DNA of 64,000 nucleotides from Gautieria morchelliformis (Eukaryota > Basidiomycota > Agaricomycetes > Gomphales > Gomphaceae): the NCBI GenBank assembly GCA_015179125.1, contig WHVA01000477.1:22924-86923 (forward strand), read 5' to 3'. Made by a program: the position numbers and the translations under genes. The number at the start of each line of letters is the position of its first letter. Within the stretch, counting starts at the first letter, position 1. Shown in pieces: positions 47,203 to 55,804 of this stretch. The notes beneath the pieces were generated by a model that saw nothing but the letters and a program-made list of their open reading frames with translations, had not been told where the DNA came from and searched no databases.

Positions 47203-47204
47203 TC

Positions 47205-48148
47205 TAAAAGTGAAACGGGCTCAGTGGGTTGTGGGCGCTGCTGACCAATGCTTGGTCAGCAGTTTGTCAGCAGAGCACGAGCGGCGCAGCCGCAAGCCCC
47301 TGGCCCTACCCATGGTTCATGCCAGTCTTCTGGCTCCAGCGCTCAACGCGGCTGCGCAGCATTCTGGAGCGCGCGAGTGGCACAGCCGCGAGCCCCTTAT
47401 CGGCGGTTTACACTGGTCTGCTGGCTCAGTCAAAGCAGCGCTGCGCTGGCAGAACGCTGCCCAGCCGCTTTTGTGCACTCCACCACCACCCTCCTCTCCT
47501 CTCTGCCCACTAGATAGTATAAAATTGCGTGAGAGTGAAACAATAGATAGCCTATATAGTGTAGAGCACAAAAGATCTCTTCCCAGGGAGATATCTGCAT
47601 TGAACTATTGGGGTTGACCTCTTCAGCGGGGCAGCTTTGTCTCTGCTAAGGAGCCAGGTAGTCATCCCAGGCTGCCTTAGAGGGAGCCACAATTGCATTG
47701 CAGTTCTCTTAGTGTTGACTTGCACTACTGGTGGCTGAAGAAGACATCTCCCCAGGACCAGGACCAGGACCTTTTACTGGAATTATTCCAGTTGGATAGC
47801 TGAAGAAGACTTGGATATTTTCATCAAAAAAATTCCCCGTCCCTTCCTTGGTACATATATTTCTCTCTGGTCTTGTGTGAGCCATCTGACATTTATTTAT
47901 TTTATTTTAAATAGAAATTAATAAATTCCCTTGACTTTGCCTAACAAACAAATTCCCTGCCCCTTCCTGGGTACGTATGTATTTCTCTGTGGTCTGGTGT
48001 GAGCTGTCTGACAATTTTTTTAATTAGACATCAATAAATTCCCCTGACTTTGCCCAAGAAAAATTAACAATACGAGCATCTGCTTGCAAATGTAAGTTGA
48101 ATTTTGGTAGCTTTATTGTTCCTCTAAGCTTATGCCTGCATTTCTCAG
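47205..48148. other. Third, diverged promoter-like module and leader
   Basis: Starts like the other modules (TGAAACGGGCTCAGTGGGTTGTGGGC) and keeps the GAGCGGCGCAGCCGC block, but lacks the CACGTG palindromes. A TATA-like AGTATAAAATTG is at about 47515-47526. AT-satellite-related sequence follows at 47880-48060 (AATAAATTCCC(C/T)TGACTTTGCC twice). A good intron (GTAAGT at 48092 to CTCAG at 48148) leads into the exon at 48149. Confidence 0.5.
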
Positions 48149-48423
48149 GGATCCTTCTACTCCAGAGAGAAATCGTCAGCAGGAGCGTGAAGGGGCAAGG
48201 GAGGAGCAAGAGGGTCATATGACGTCACCCACTGATTGGAGAGCAAGTGCACTTGCTGCTGCTGCTGTGAGAGCTCAGGACCAGCCTCCCCCTCCACCAC
48301 AGCCTTTTGCCATCCCTCACCCTCCTCCTAGAAGCAATGTTGCTGATCCTTTTCAACAACCTGTGGCTGGGCCATCACGTCCTCCTATCCTTGCGGGGCC
48401 ACCACATCCTCCTATGCCTGCAG
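48149..48423 (+). pseudogene. Proline-rich coding fragment cut by the copia element
   Basis: An open frame after the 48092-48148 intron encodes DPSTPERNRQQEREGAREEQ, an alanine-rich part and a proline-rich part (PPPPPQPFAIPHPPP, GPSRPPILAGPPHPP). It then runs into the copia LTR at 48424. It looks like the N-terminus of a gag-like or disordered protein expressed from the upstream module. Nothing right of the copia element (53669 on) continues it. Confidence 0.4.
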
Positions 48424-48911
48424 TGTTGGCAACTAGGGGCTATGGCAGGGAAGGTTCGGTAGAGTTCTTAGAAAGCTAGAATCAAATATACTCTCTCAGT
48501 GAATTTATTGTCACTGATGTATTAATACAATACCTAGAATCAAATATACTACATGATTTTCAGTCAACATGGTATGTAAATATGAAGAATACTACTCGCC
48601 TCTCTCAGTGAATTTATTGTCACTGAGAGAGGAGTGTAATCCTGTCTCAGAAGGCATATACTTGCACCCGGCCCTTTAGCGCCCAAGGGCTCGCGCGTCG
48701 AAGTCATTTCAAACTCCGCTGGGTGCAGCCGCCTGTGAAAGTAGAAATAACAGAATGAAATGGAGAGATAGAGAGTGACTGGAAAATTTGGAAAATAAGC
48801 AGAGAAATGGATGCATGGTACAAGAACAGTATGAGAAAATATTGAAACACCACACAATAAATTGAATATATTATGCTTGATTTTGGTGCAGGAGCATAAA
48901 TGCACCCAACA
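48424..48911 (-). repeat. Copia 3' LTR (left)
   Basis: 488 bp. Contains a 13-bp perfect stem, CCTCTCTCAGTGA/TCACTGAGAGAGG (48599-48632), also present in the older solo LTR at 4104-4599. Confidence 0.95.
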
Positions 48912-48922
48912 CGCCCCCTCAA
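48912..48922 (-). promoter_or_regulatory. Polypurine tract
   Basis: On the minus strand TTGAGGGGGCG abuts the 3' LTR, the usual site for plus-strand DNA priming in copia elements. Confidence 0.7.
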
Positions 48923-48924
48923 GC

Positions 48925-51231
48925 TTAATATATTCCGATTCTCTCATTGAGGATTCTCACTCTAGGACTAGGAAGTCCTTTAGTGAGAAGATCGGCTAGC
49001 ATGTGTTCCGTTGGTAGGTACACAAGCTTAATTTCTTCATCTTCGACTATATCTCGGATGAAATATAATCTAATGTCGAAATGCTTGGTCCTCGTGTGTT
49101 GTTGAGTGCCATAGACGATGGCAATGGCTGATTGATTGTCTGAATAAAGTTTGATGGGACAATTCAGCGGTTGGAATACTTCAGAAATAAAGTGGCGCAT
49201 CCATAAGGCTTCTTTACTCGCATGAGTCAGGGCAACGAATTCGGCTTCAGTTGATGATAGGGCTACTATGGATTGTTTTTGACAACTCCATGATACTGTC
49301 CCTCCATCAATCTGAAAAATATAAGCCGAGTATGAGTGCCTGTGCTCTTGAGAAGCCCAATCCGTATCTGAATACCCAATGAGGCCATCTCGATTCTTCC
49401 CAAGTGTCAATTTGTAGTCCATCGTGCCTTTTAGATATTTAAAGACACGTTTGACTGCATGCCAATGTGTTGGACCTGGGTTTTCGAGGAATTGAGAAAG
49501 TAATGACACTGCGAATGCAATGTCTGGTCGAGTGGCTACTGCTGCCCACATCAATGATCCTATCGCTTGTCTGTATGGAATTCTTGACATCTTCTGTTTG
49601 TCTTCATCTGTAGAAGGGCATTGGTCTCTGGATAATTTAACGGCTGGGTCAAGAGGCGTAGAAAATGTTTTAGCATCATCCAGATTGAATTTTTTGATGA
49701 TTTTCTGGATGTATGTGGCTTGTGATATTGCAATCGATTTGTTATTCCAATCTCTTTCGATTTTGAGGTTCAAAAGCCAGTGAATCTCGCCTAGGTCTTT
49801 CATACTAAAAACCTGGGCAAGGTCATGCTTTACCTCATCGAGGATTGGTTGACTCTCAGCTGTGATAGTGAGGTCGTCTACCGCCGTTGCAATAATCACA
49901 TGCCCTCTCGGTCCACGTCTGCAAAATACAGCTCCATCCGAAGCTGATTTAGTGAATCCTAACTTGAGAAATTCACCACTCAGACGTTTGTACCATTCCC
50001 TTCCAGACTGTTTGAGGCCGTAAAGTGCTTTCTTCAGCAGGAGGACATCATCTTTGTCTCCGGTCTCATATCCATACGGCTGTCTCATGTAAATAGGTTC
50101 TGGCAGTGTAGCATTCAAATACGCACTGTCCACATCCATTTGGTGAATAGGCCAGTTATTCCTGGCAGCAATGGCACATATAATCCGTAAGGAAGTCATC
50201 CGAGCAACAGGTGCATAGGTTTCATTGTAGTCAACTCCAAAACTTTGTGTAAAGCCTTGGGCGACCATCCTCGATCTAGGTGTGATGGGTTCACCTTCTG
50301 GATTGCGTTTCCAGAGGAATACCCATCTATTTCCGACAATATTTGCCCCAGGAGGTGGGTTAACCACTTCCCATACACCTTTGTCGAGTAGCACCTTATA
50401 CTCTTTATCCATCAATGCTTTCCACATAGGATCATTTAAGGCTTCATCTGCATTGCTAGGCTCGGTCTGATTTAAATCCGGCAGCACATTATCTTTGTTT
50501 TGATCGGAGGTCGAAAGTGTACTGATGGCAAGGTTATAATCACTGATGCCATCAGTGACAGAGGATAAATCTTGTTCGAATAATTTGTCTTGATGGTCCT
50601 CAATGTCCTCGTAAGCTAGTGTAGTGATATCTGCACCAGCATGTCTCTTGGTTTGAGATCTTGTTACGGGACCACTTGGGGCCGGCTGCTCCTGCTGCTG
50701 ACGAATTCTCTCGCTTCTCCTTGTTGGAGCAGCTTCTTTAGGTCTGGCATCAACAGTCTGACTGGGTTGCAGCTCTTTCAGACGTTCCTCTGGTTCATCA
50801 TCATCAATTTCCTCGATCTTTGCCTCTTCGCTGACTAAGCGGCTAGGCATAGGTGCTGGCGCTGAGATGGCCTGTACCATTTTTCTGGACGTAGGTAGCT
50901 GTGACTCTTCAATAGAAATGATTGGAGCTTTGCCCCCCTTCATCTCTGAGTCAAATATAATATTCCGCTCGACAGAAACCTTCTGAGAGTCAGGCCAGTA
51001 GATGCAGTGACCATGGCTCTGTCCAGAGATTCCTATCCACCGAGCTCTTTTGGCACGGGCTGCTAGTTTGTTTCCCTCTTTGACTTTAACGTAGACTTCA
51101 ATTCCCCACACGTGTATGTCTTTCAGGTTCGGTTTCTCGTGATGGATCATTTCAAAAGGGGTTTTGTCTGGCAAAGCTCTTGTATGTGTCCGATTCCTAA
51201 GATAGTTGGCGTGCAAAATTGCATGCCCCAT
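48925..51231 (-). CDS. Copia pol, second part: integrase end, RT, RNase H
   Basis: 768 codons from 51231 to the stop at 48925. The first about 80 residues complete the integrase (NRTHTRALPDKTPFEMIH, then the WGIEVYVKV region). The reverse transcriptase spans about residues 270-520 (WVFLWKRNPEGEP, ARMTSLRIICAIAA, MDVDSAYLNATL, and the active site AVDDL at about 449-453). RNase H begins near 615 (GYSDTDWAS) and runs through ALSSTEAEFVALTHASKEA, LYSDNQSAI and the KHFDIRLYFIRD end. No stop interrupts it. It should be one protein with the upstream frame; a missing base at 51226-51229 separates them. The ATG at 51231 is therefore not a natural start. Confidence 0.92.
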   Translation of the reverse strand: MGHAILHANYLRNRTHTRALPDKTPFEMIHHEKPNLKDIHVWGIEVYVKVKEGNKLAARAKRARWIGISGQSHGHCIYWPDSQKVSVERNIIFDSEMKGGKAPIISIEESQLPTSRKMVQAISAPAPMPSRLVSEEAKIEEIDDDEPEERLKELQPSQTVDARPKEAAPTRRSERIRQQQEQPAPSGPVTRSQTKRHAGADITTLAYEDIEDHQDKLFEQDLSSVTDGISDYNLAISTLSTSDQNKDNVLPDLNQTEPSNADEALNDPMWKALMDKEYKVLLDKGVWEVVNPPPGANIVGNRWVFLWKRNPEGEPITPRSRMVAQGFTQSFGVDYNETYAPVARMTSLRIICAIAARNNWPIHQMDVDSAYLNATLPEPIYMRQPYGYETGDKDDVLLLKKALYGLKQSGREWYKRLSGEFLKLGFTKSASDGAVFCRRGPRGHVIIATAVDDLTITAESQPILDEVKHDLAQVFSMKDLGEIHWLLNLKIERDWNNKSIAISQATYIQKIIKKFNLDDAKTFSTPLDPAVKLSRDQCPSTDEDKQKMSRIPYRQAIGSLMWAAVATRPDIAFAVSLLSQFLENPGPTHWHAVKRVFKYLKGTMDYKLTLGKNRDGLIGYSDTDWASQEHRHSYSAYIFQIDGGTVSWSCQKQSIVALSSTEAEFVALTHASKEALWMRHFISEVFQPLNCPIKLYSDNQSAIAIVYGTQQHTRTKHFDIRLYFIRDIVEDEEIKLVYLPTEHMLADLLTKGLPSPRVRILNERIGIY

Positions 51232-53174
51232 AGAGTCTTAGGAAGACTTGATTCCAATAGCATGGCACGAGCTCTTTCAACTAGAGTTCGGTTTAAACGT
51301 TCAGCAACACCATTTGACTCTGGGGTGTCGTGCACGGTTAACCGATGCTTCGTGCCTTGCTTGGCCAAATGCTGTTCAAATTCTGAGCTTGTGTATTCGC
51401 CCCCTCTGTCGGAAACAAGTGCTTTGATGTGCATATTCCTCTGTCGAAGCATCAAGGCCTCGTAGAGTTTGTATTTTGAAAATGCTTCCGATTTGTTTGC
51501 CATCAAATAGATAACCGATTCTCTTGAGTAGTCGTCAATGAAAGACACATAATAGGATTTCTTGTCAATTGTGGAGTGTCTCGCTGGTCCCCAGACATCA
51601 GAATAAATTCTGTCACCGAATTTTGATGATCGGCTTCTGGGTTCCTGAGGAAGTGATTTACGTGCAATCTTCGCCTGAATGCACGCATCGCAAACAACCT
51701 TGTCACCTTTTGAGCTCAATTCAATGCCTAATATCATGCCACGGTTGAGCAAGTGCTGTAGGGACTTTTGTGAAATGTGCCCCATTTTTTGATGTATTTC
51801 CATGGCTGATGCGCATACATGCGCTTCGGCACTTGTGTGTTGTAAATCAAATCGATATAAGCCATTCAGCTTCGGTGCTTGCATCAATATCCTGCCTTTA
51901 CGATTGGATATTGTGCATTTCTGATCAGCTATTTGTGTGTTATAGCCTGCATCATCGCACCGGCCGATCGAGATGAGGGTAACAGCCATTTTTGGCGCGT
52001 AGAACGTATCCTTCAATGTAATGTTCACAGTCTTATCTCCAACCTTGTTAGATAGCACGAGTGAGCCTGAACCGAAGGCATCAAAAGTGCCTTTGTTGGC
52101 TGCACGAATTGTGCACGGCTGTGAGAATGGACTGTAATCCCTCAATAAATTCTTGTGAGGGGTCATATGTGCGGTCGTTCCAGTGTCGAGGATAACAACA
52201 GTGTCCAGAGATAAACTACTCAAATTAGAGCAGTCGAAGTTGGCGAAAGCGGCTGGACTGCCACTCTCATCCTCCTCAGAGGACACTTCTTCGGCAACAT
52301 TCGCCTTGGCTTTGCCCTTCTTCTTTTTGGCTTTCGCTTTCTTCTTCTGACGTGGCCCCTGGCCTTCTTTACCACCTCCTTTAGCCCAGCAACTCTCTAT
52401 AGCATGTCCAGGCTTGTGGCAATTAGTGCATGTAGACACCTTCGGGTCTTTCCGGCCCTTCTGCCCTTTCGTAGATGAACCAATAAATGCCTGCTCTTCT
52501 TGTGAAATATTGAGAGTCTTTCTCCTGTTGTATTGAGCCTTTAGTACTCTGATAATATCATCAGGCACTAAGGGCATTCCACATTCTTCGAGCGACGTGG
52601 TAAGGGCATTCATAACTGCCTCATAGGAGGGTGGAAGTGATGCAAGGATAATGTCGGTGAACTCTCCTTCAGAAATTCTGGCTCCCATCTCATTGAGACG
52701 AGCATAGAGGTCTTGGGCCTTGTCCAAGTGATCTCTCAAGTCTCCATCCTCAGGACACCTCATACTGCGAAGCTGTCTCTGTAGGTTGGTGAGGACCATC
52801 TTGGGCTTTTTGGTCATCTCATTGACCAATGCATCCCAGACTTCTTTTGCTGTATGTCTCTTCTGTAGCATCAGAGCTAGTGACTCTGACACTGAGACGA
52901 TTATTTGGGTTTTGGCCTGTCCTTCTCTGGCAAGATACTTCTCCAGCTTCTCCTCAGCCTTCTCAATCTGAGTTTCCTCAGCTTCTGTGAGAATATGGCC
53001 TGGGGGCATGACTGGAGGATCAGGAGGTCGAATGGCTCTCCCTTCTATATGCCTGAGTAGATTTTTGGACTCAAAATAACTTGTAAGAGTAGCTCGCCAC
53101 AGAGGCCAATTACTTCCATCTGTTGCAAGCTTCTCCACACCCAAAAGCTTCTGCGAAGTGTCTGCGGGGCCCAT
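51147..53174 (-). CDS. Copia gag, protease and integrase core
   Basis: I start at the ATG at 53174, which lies inside the primer-binding site just after the 5' LTR; the frame is open a few codons further into the LTR without an ATG. 675 residues: a gag helical part, zinc knuckle CTNCHKPGHAIESC (about 249-262), a lysine-rich linker, aspartic protease with DTG at about 330 (VVILDTGTTAHMT), an integrase zinc finger (HQKMGH...CDAC, about 430-480), and the integrase core with the D in YSDVWGPA, the D in VSDRGGEY and the E in NGVAERLNR. After LPKTLW it leaves frame because one base is missing from a G-run (plus-strand C-run 51226-51229), adding a short unrelated tail. Everything else looks functional. 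Confidence 0.92.
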   Translation of the reverse strand: MGPADTSQKLLGVEKLATDGSNWPLWRATLTSYFESKNLLRHIEGRAIRPPDPPVMPPGHILTEAEETQIEKAEEKLEKYLAREGQAKTQIIVSVSESLALMLQKRHTAKEVWDALVNEMTKKPKMVLTNLQRQLRSMRCPEDGDLRDHLDKAQDLYARLNEMGARISEGEFTDIILASLPPSYEAVMNALTTSLEECGMPLVPDDIIRVLKAQYNRRKTLNISQEEQAFIGSSTKGQKGRKDPKVSTCTNCHKPGHAIESCWAKGGGKEGQGPRQKKKAKAKKKKGKAKANVAEEVSSEEDESGSPAAFANFDCSNLSSLSLDTVVILDTGTTAHMTPHKNLLRDYSPFSQPCTIRAANKGTFDAFGSGSLVLSNKVGDKTVNITLKDTFYAPKMAVTLISIGRCDDAGYNTQIADQKCTISNRKGRILMQAPKLNGLYRFDLQHTSAEAHVCASAMEIHQKMGHISQKSLQHLLNRGMILGIELSSKGDKVVCDACIQAKIARKSLPQEPRSRSSKFGDRIYSDVWGPARHSTIDKKSYYVSFIDDYSRESVIYLMANKSEAFSKYKLYEALMLRQRNMHIKALVSDRGGEYTSSEFEQHLAKQGTKHRLTVHDTPESNGVAERLNRTLVERARAMLLESSLPKTLWGMQFCTPTILGIGHIQELCQTKPLLK

Positions 53175-53180
53175 AACCCT
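53166..53180 (-). promoter_or_regulatory. Copia primer-binding site
   Basis: The minus strand directly after the 5' LTR reads AGGGTTATGGGCCCC. This complements the anticodon arm of initiator methionine tRNA (GGGCCCATAACCC-like), the internal 'half-tRNA' site known for Drosophila copia. The gag ATG lies within it. Confidence 0.75.
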
Positions 53181-53668
53181 TGTTGGCAACTAGGGGCTAT
53201 GGCAGGGAAGGTTCGGTAGAGTTCTTAGAAAGCTAGAATCAAATATACTCTCTCAGTGAATTTATTGTCACTGATGTATTAATACAATACCTAGAATCAA
53301 ATATACTACATGATTTTCAGTCAACATGGTATGTAAATATGAAGAATACTACTCGCCTCTCTCAGTGAATTTATTGTCACTGAGAGAGGAGTGTAATCCT
53401 GTCTCAGAAGGCATATACTTGCACCCGGCCCTTTAGCGCCCAAGGGCTCGCGCGTCGAAGTCATTTCAAACTCCGCTGGGTGCAGCCGCCTGTGAAAGTA
53501 GAAATAACAGAATGAAATGGAGAGATAGAGAGTGACTGGAAAATTTGGAAAATAAGCAGAGAAATGGATGCATGGTACAAGAACAGTATGAGAAAATATT
53601 GAAACACCACACAATAAATTGAATATATTATGCTTGATTTTGGTGCAGGAGCATAAATGCACCCAACA
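53181..53668 (-). repeat. Copia 5' LTR (right)
   Basis: 488 bp, no difference seen from 48424-48911. Confidence 0.95.
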
Positions 53669-53951
53669 CGGGAAATCATTCACATGGAACACTCTAATCC
53701 ACTCCTGTAGAGCGGAGAGCCTCATTGTGATTGCAGTAGCCTCATCTGCAATGGCTGCACTTATCCTCACTAAGGGTAGTGTTTCGGAAGGCGTCTCTCC
53801 CAAGGGCGGATGCGGGATAGACGGGGTGTCGGATTTGGCTTTTGTGTGACTTTATCCGGTGGGTCTGTACGAAGTGAGGGGAGTGGGGGCTTTTCATTCT
53901 CTACTTCAAGACAGGCAAACCAGTTATGTACAGGCAGCAGGGGCACACATC
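53669..53951 (-). pseudogene. Ty3 B pol, N-terminal fragment
   Basis: After the gag stop another frame continues (CLEVENEKPPLPSLRTDPP, then SRIRPWERRLPKHYP), the linker that precedes the protease in basidiomycete Ty3 polyproteins. A further shift follows, and the sequence ends at the copia element before any protease active site can be read with confidence. Confidence 0.6.
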
Positions 53952-55127
53952 TCACCCGCTGCGTGTCACAAAATCCGACGCATCTTCCGCTTCCGGTGGA
54001 CCATGTTCCGCATTTTCGGAAATTCCTTCCGCAGTGGGCACTCCGCTTATGTCCGCAAGTGCGAGGAACTCTGGAAGGAGCTCGAGTTTCTCCTCTGTGG
54101 TCATAAGCCGGATATCAAAGGCTTGGGGGCACTCGCGAGCATAGTGGCCTGGTTGTCGGCAGCGGAAGCAGGTGATAGTTCCGTGGCCTTTTCTGCGCAT
54201 ATGGTCAACATCCATCGGGGCAGGGCCACTCTTCGAGGGAGGAGGGCTATGGGTCCTAATAGGAGCAGGCGGAGCAAGCGTCGGAAATACTTTCCGCGTG
54301 GGAATGAATGCGCTTCCGGGTTTTGGCACAGGTGGAATAGGACGAGTGGAACTGCGTGTCATGTTCTGGCTCGTCTCCACGAAGGCCTCATTTTCTTCCC
54401 TGTTCCGGGACACCCTCTGTGCAGCTTGGTACCACCCTTCCGGGTCATCAAAATCCGGAGCCCCATCCCCAAGCAACGCGACTTGGTTCTGGAGTGTCGG
54501 ATCAAGTCCTCGTCGGAATTTGATGAAGATCGCCTTGTTGTCGTCATACTCCGCAAGGTCGATGAGCTCCTGGAAGCGATCGATGTAGTCATCGACCGGA
54601 TCCTTGGCCTGGTACCAGCTGGTCCCCTCGAGCTTTGTAAGGGCTGTGAGCTGCTCGTTTTTCGGGCAGAACTGGTTGGAAAAGGTTTTCTCGAACGCGT
54701 CCCAGTCCCGGAAGTAGTTCCCCTTGCCCTTTGCTTCATGTCGGATCACCTTGTTTGCAAAACGGGCTGCGCGGTCCGACTTGAAAAAGGACAATGCCCA
54801 GTGAATCTGAGCCTGATCGTTCGGAAAGAGGTCTCCGACAATTGCGAAGTAGATACTGCATGTGTTGAAGAATGCATGTCCCTTCTCCCGATCTCCGTCA
54901 AAGTCCGCCGGAGTTGCGGGTTTGACCTTTGCTAACTTCACGGACATCCTCTTTTCCGCCAGTTCCACTTTTCTGAAATCTGGATCATCCAGCATTTCAT
55001 TTCCACCACTTTGTGGAATATCTAACTTAGCCAAAATCGCTTGTAAGGCTGTTTCAATCGCGTCGGTCTTCATCCCGTTCCGTGTCAATTCCTCCTCCAT
55101 ATTCCGAAGACAATCGTCCAGCTCCAT
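53952..55127 (-). CDS. Ty3 element B Gag, copy 1, intact
   Basis: 391 residues from ATG 55127 (MELDDCLRNMEEELTRNGM). I prefer this start because the sister copy has a stop just upstream of the same point, although this copy is open to 55325. An N-terminal helical part comes first, then the retrotransposon capsid domain (about 60-230: RKVELAEKRMSVKLAKVKP, ALSFFKSDRAARFANKVI, WDAFEKTFSNQFCPKN, TSWYQAKDPVDDYIDRFQEL). A proline-rich linker and one CCHC zinc knuckle (CFRCRQPGHYAREC, near residue 320) follow. The role is particle assembly and RNA packaging. CpG-rich compared with its dead sister at 57501-58942. Confidence 0.88.
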   Translation of the reverse strand: MELDDCLRNMEEELTRNGMKTDAIETALQAILAKLDIPQSGGNEMLDDPDFRKVELAEKRMSVKLAKVKPATPADFDGDREKGHAFFNTCSIYFAIVGDLFPNDQAQIHWALSFFKSDRAARFANKVIRHEAKGKGNYFRDWDAFEKTFSNQFCPKNEQLTALTKLEGTSWYQAKDPVDDYIDRFQELIDLAEYDDNKAIFIKFRRGLDPTLQNQVALLGDGAPDFDDPEGWYQAAQRVSRNREENEAFVETSQNMTRSSTRPIPPVPKPGSAFIPTRKVFPTLAPPAPIRTHSPPPSKSGPAPMDVDHMRRKGHGTITCFRCRQPGHYARECPQAFDIRLMTTEEKLELLPEFLALADISGVPTAEGISENAEHGPPEAEDASDFVTRSG

Positions 55128-55314
55128 GTCGGAAGGAGAAATGTGGGACAGGATTTCCGGGGTTGGGAGCTCGACGTAAGAAGAAGGGCTGTCGTATGCT
55201 GTGTGTGCGGAAGAGGTTGCGATATCCAAGTCGCTGTCTCCGATTCCGAACGCACCTATGGCAGCTGCAACACGTAGTACGACCGCCGGTCCTCTAGGGG
55301 AGAGACTTTTCTGC

Positions 55315-55804
55315 TGTAAGGGCAACCCTGGCTAGTTGTGGAGATCACACTACCACACAACTGACAAGGGGAAATCCAAAGTATGTATAAACAAACAGAG
55401 CATACAAGAGAGGGGATTCTCACCTGACAAGGGGAAATCCAAAGAAAAAAGTCTAAGGACCCCCAATGTCAGCGAGCCCGTATTATACTACGCTGCGCAG
55501 CCAGGGAGAACACTTGGCACCCGCCATCAACCCTGCACCTCCCTGACCTCCCCGACCCTTGATCGACCCTTGATGCCACCTATTACGCAAGTCGCTTGAT
55601 TTCCGACACTGTTCCGAGAGTGGAAGTCGGAAATTGGAGTGGAACTGGCAAGGCGTGCAGAACTGGTGGAAGTTCTCCCAGAAGCGGAATCATTTCCGAA
55701 AGCGGAGGCGGAGATGGAATCGGAACCGGAACCGGAATCGGAAATGGAGTCGGAACTGGGTGTGGTGTCGGAACTGGAAATGGAAAACAGGGTGTCCCCT
55801 GACA
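55315..55804 (-). repeat. 5' LTR of Ty3 element B, copy 1
   Basis: 490 bp with plus-strand ends TGTAAGGGCAACC...CCCTGACA. Same family as the solo LTRs at 39294, 56426 and 57904 and the partial LTR at 59130. Confidence 0.88.

Larger units (their letters stand above)
40186..47204. repeat. Composite tandem array: promoter-like module, AT satellite, minisatellite, old LTR
   Basis: The same parts recur in order. A GC-rich promoter-like module starts at about 40190, 43055 and 47205 (each begins near TGAAAGC or TGAAACG and shares GTGGG(T/A)...TTGTGGGC). A CTGTCTG/GGCTGGCT pyrimidine-rich stretch follows, then an AT-rich satellite with AATAGA(C/T)ATCAATAA and CCTGACTTTGCTAAAATTAATAACAGC, then an ATGCAT minisatellite, then an old family-C-like LTR and a hairpin-CTAG border. 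Copy 1 is about 40190-43042, copy 2 about 43055-44760, a partial copy (satellite and minisatellite only) about 44815-45892, and the old LTR and border again to 47204. Long open frames across it are translations of the repeats, not genes. Confidence 0.8.
48424..53668 (-). mobile_element. Ty1/copia retrotransposon, nearly intact, identical LTRs
   Basis: 5245 bp, two 488-bp LTRs that look identical base for base, ends TGTTGG...CCAACA. Internal order on the minus strand: primer site, gag, protease, integrase, reverse transcriptase, RNase H, purine tract. Integrase before reverse transcriptase is the copia order. Only one frameshift was found. Flanking 5-mers differ (TGCAG left, CGGGA right), so there is no target duplication. 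Identical LTRs mean a very recent insertion. Confidence 0.95.
53669..55804 (-). mobile_element. Ty3/gypsy element B, copy 1: 5' LTR, gag, start of pol
   Basis: Minus-strand element with 5' LTR at 55804-55315, gag at 55127-53952 and only about 280 bases of pol before it is cut by the copia LTR at 53668. The remaining pol and 3' LTR are not in the window. The 5 bases upstream of its LTR are CACTA (plus strand 55805-55809). Confidence 0.85.

Noticed and set aside
48424..53668. 5-bp duplication for the copia element by shifting the borders
   Set aside because: Shifting a few bases either way does not make the flanks match, and TG...CA ends fit the current borders.
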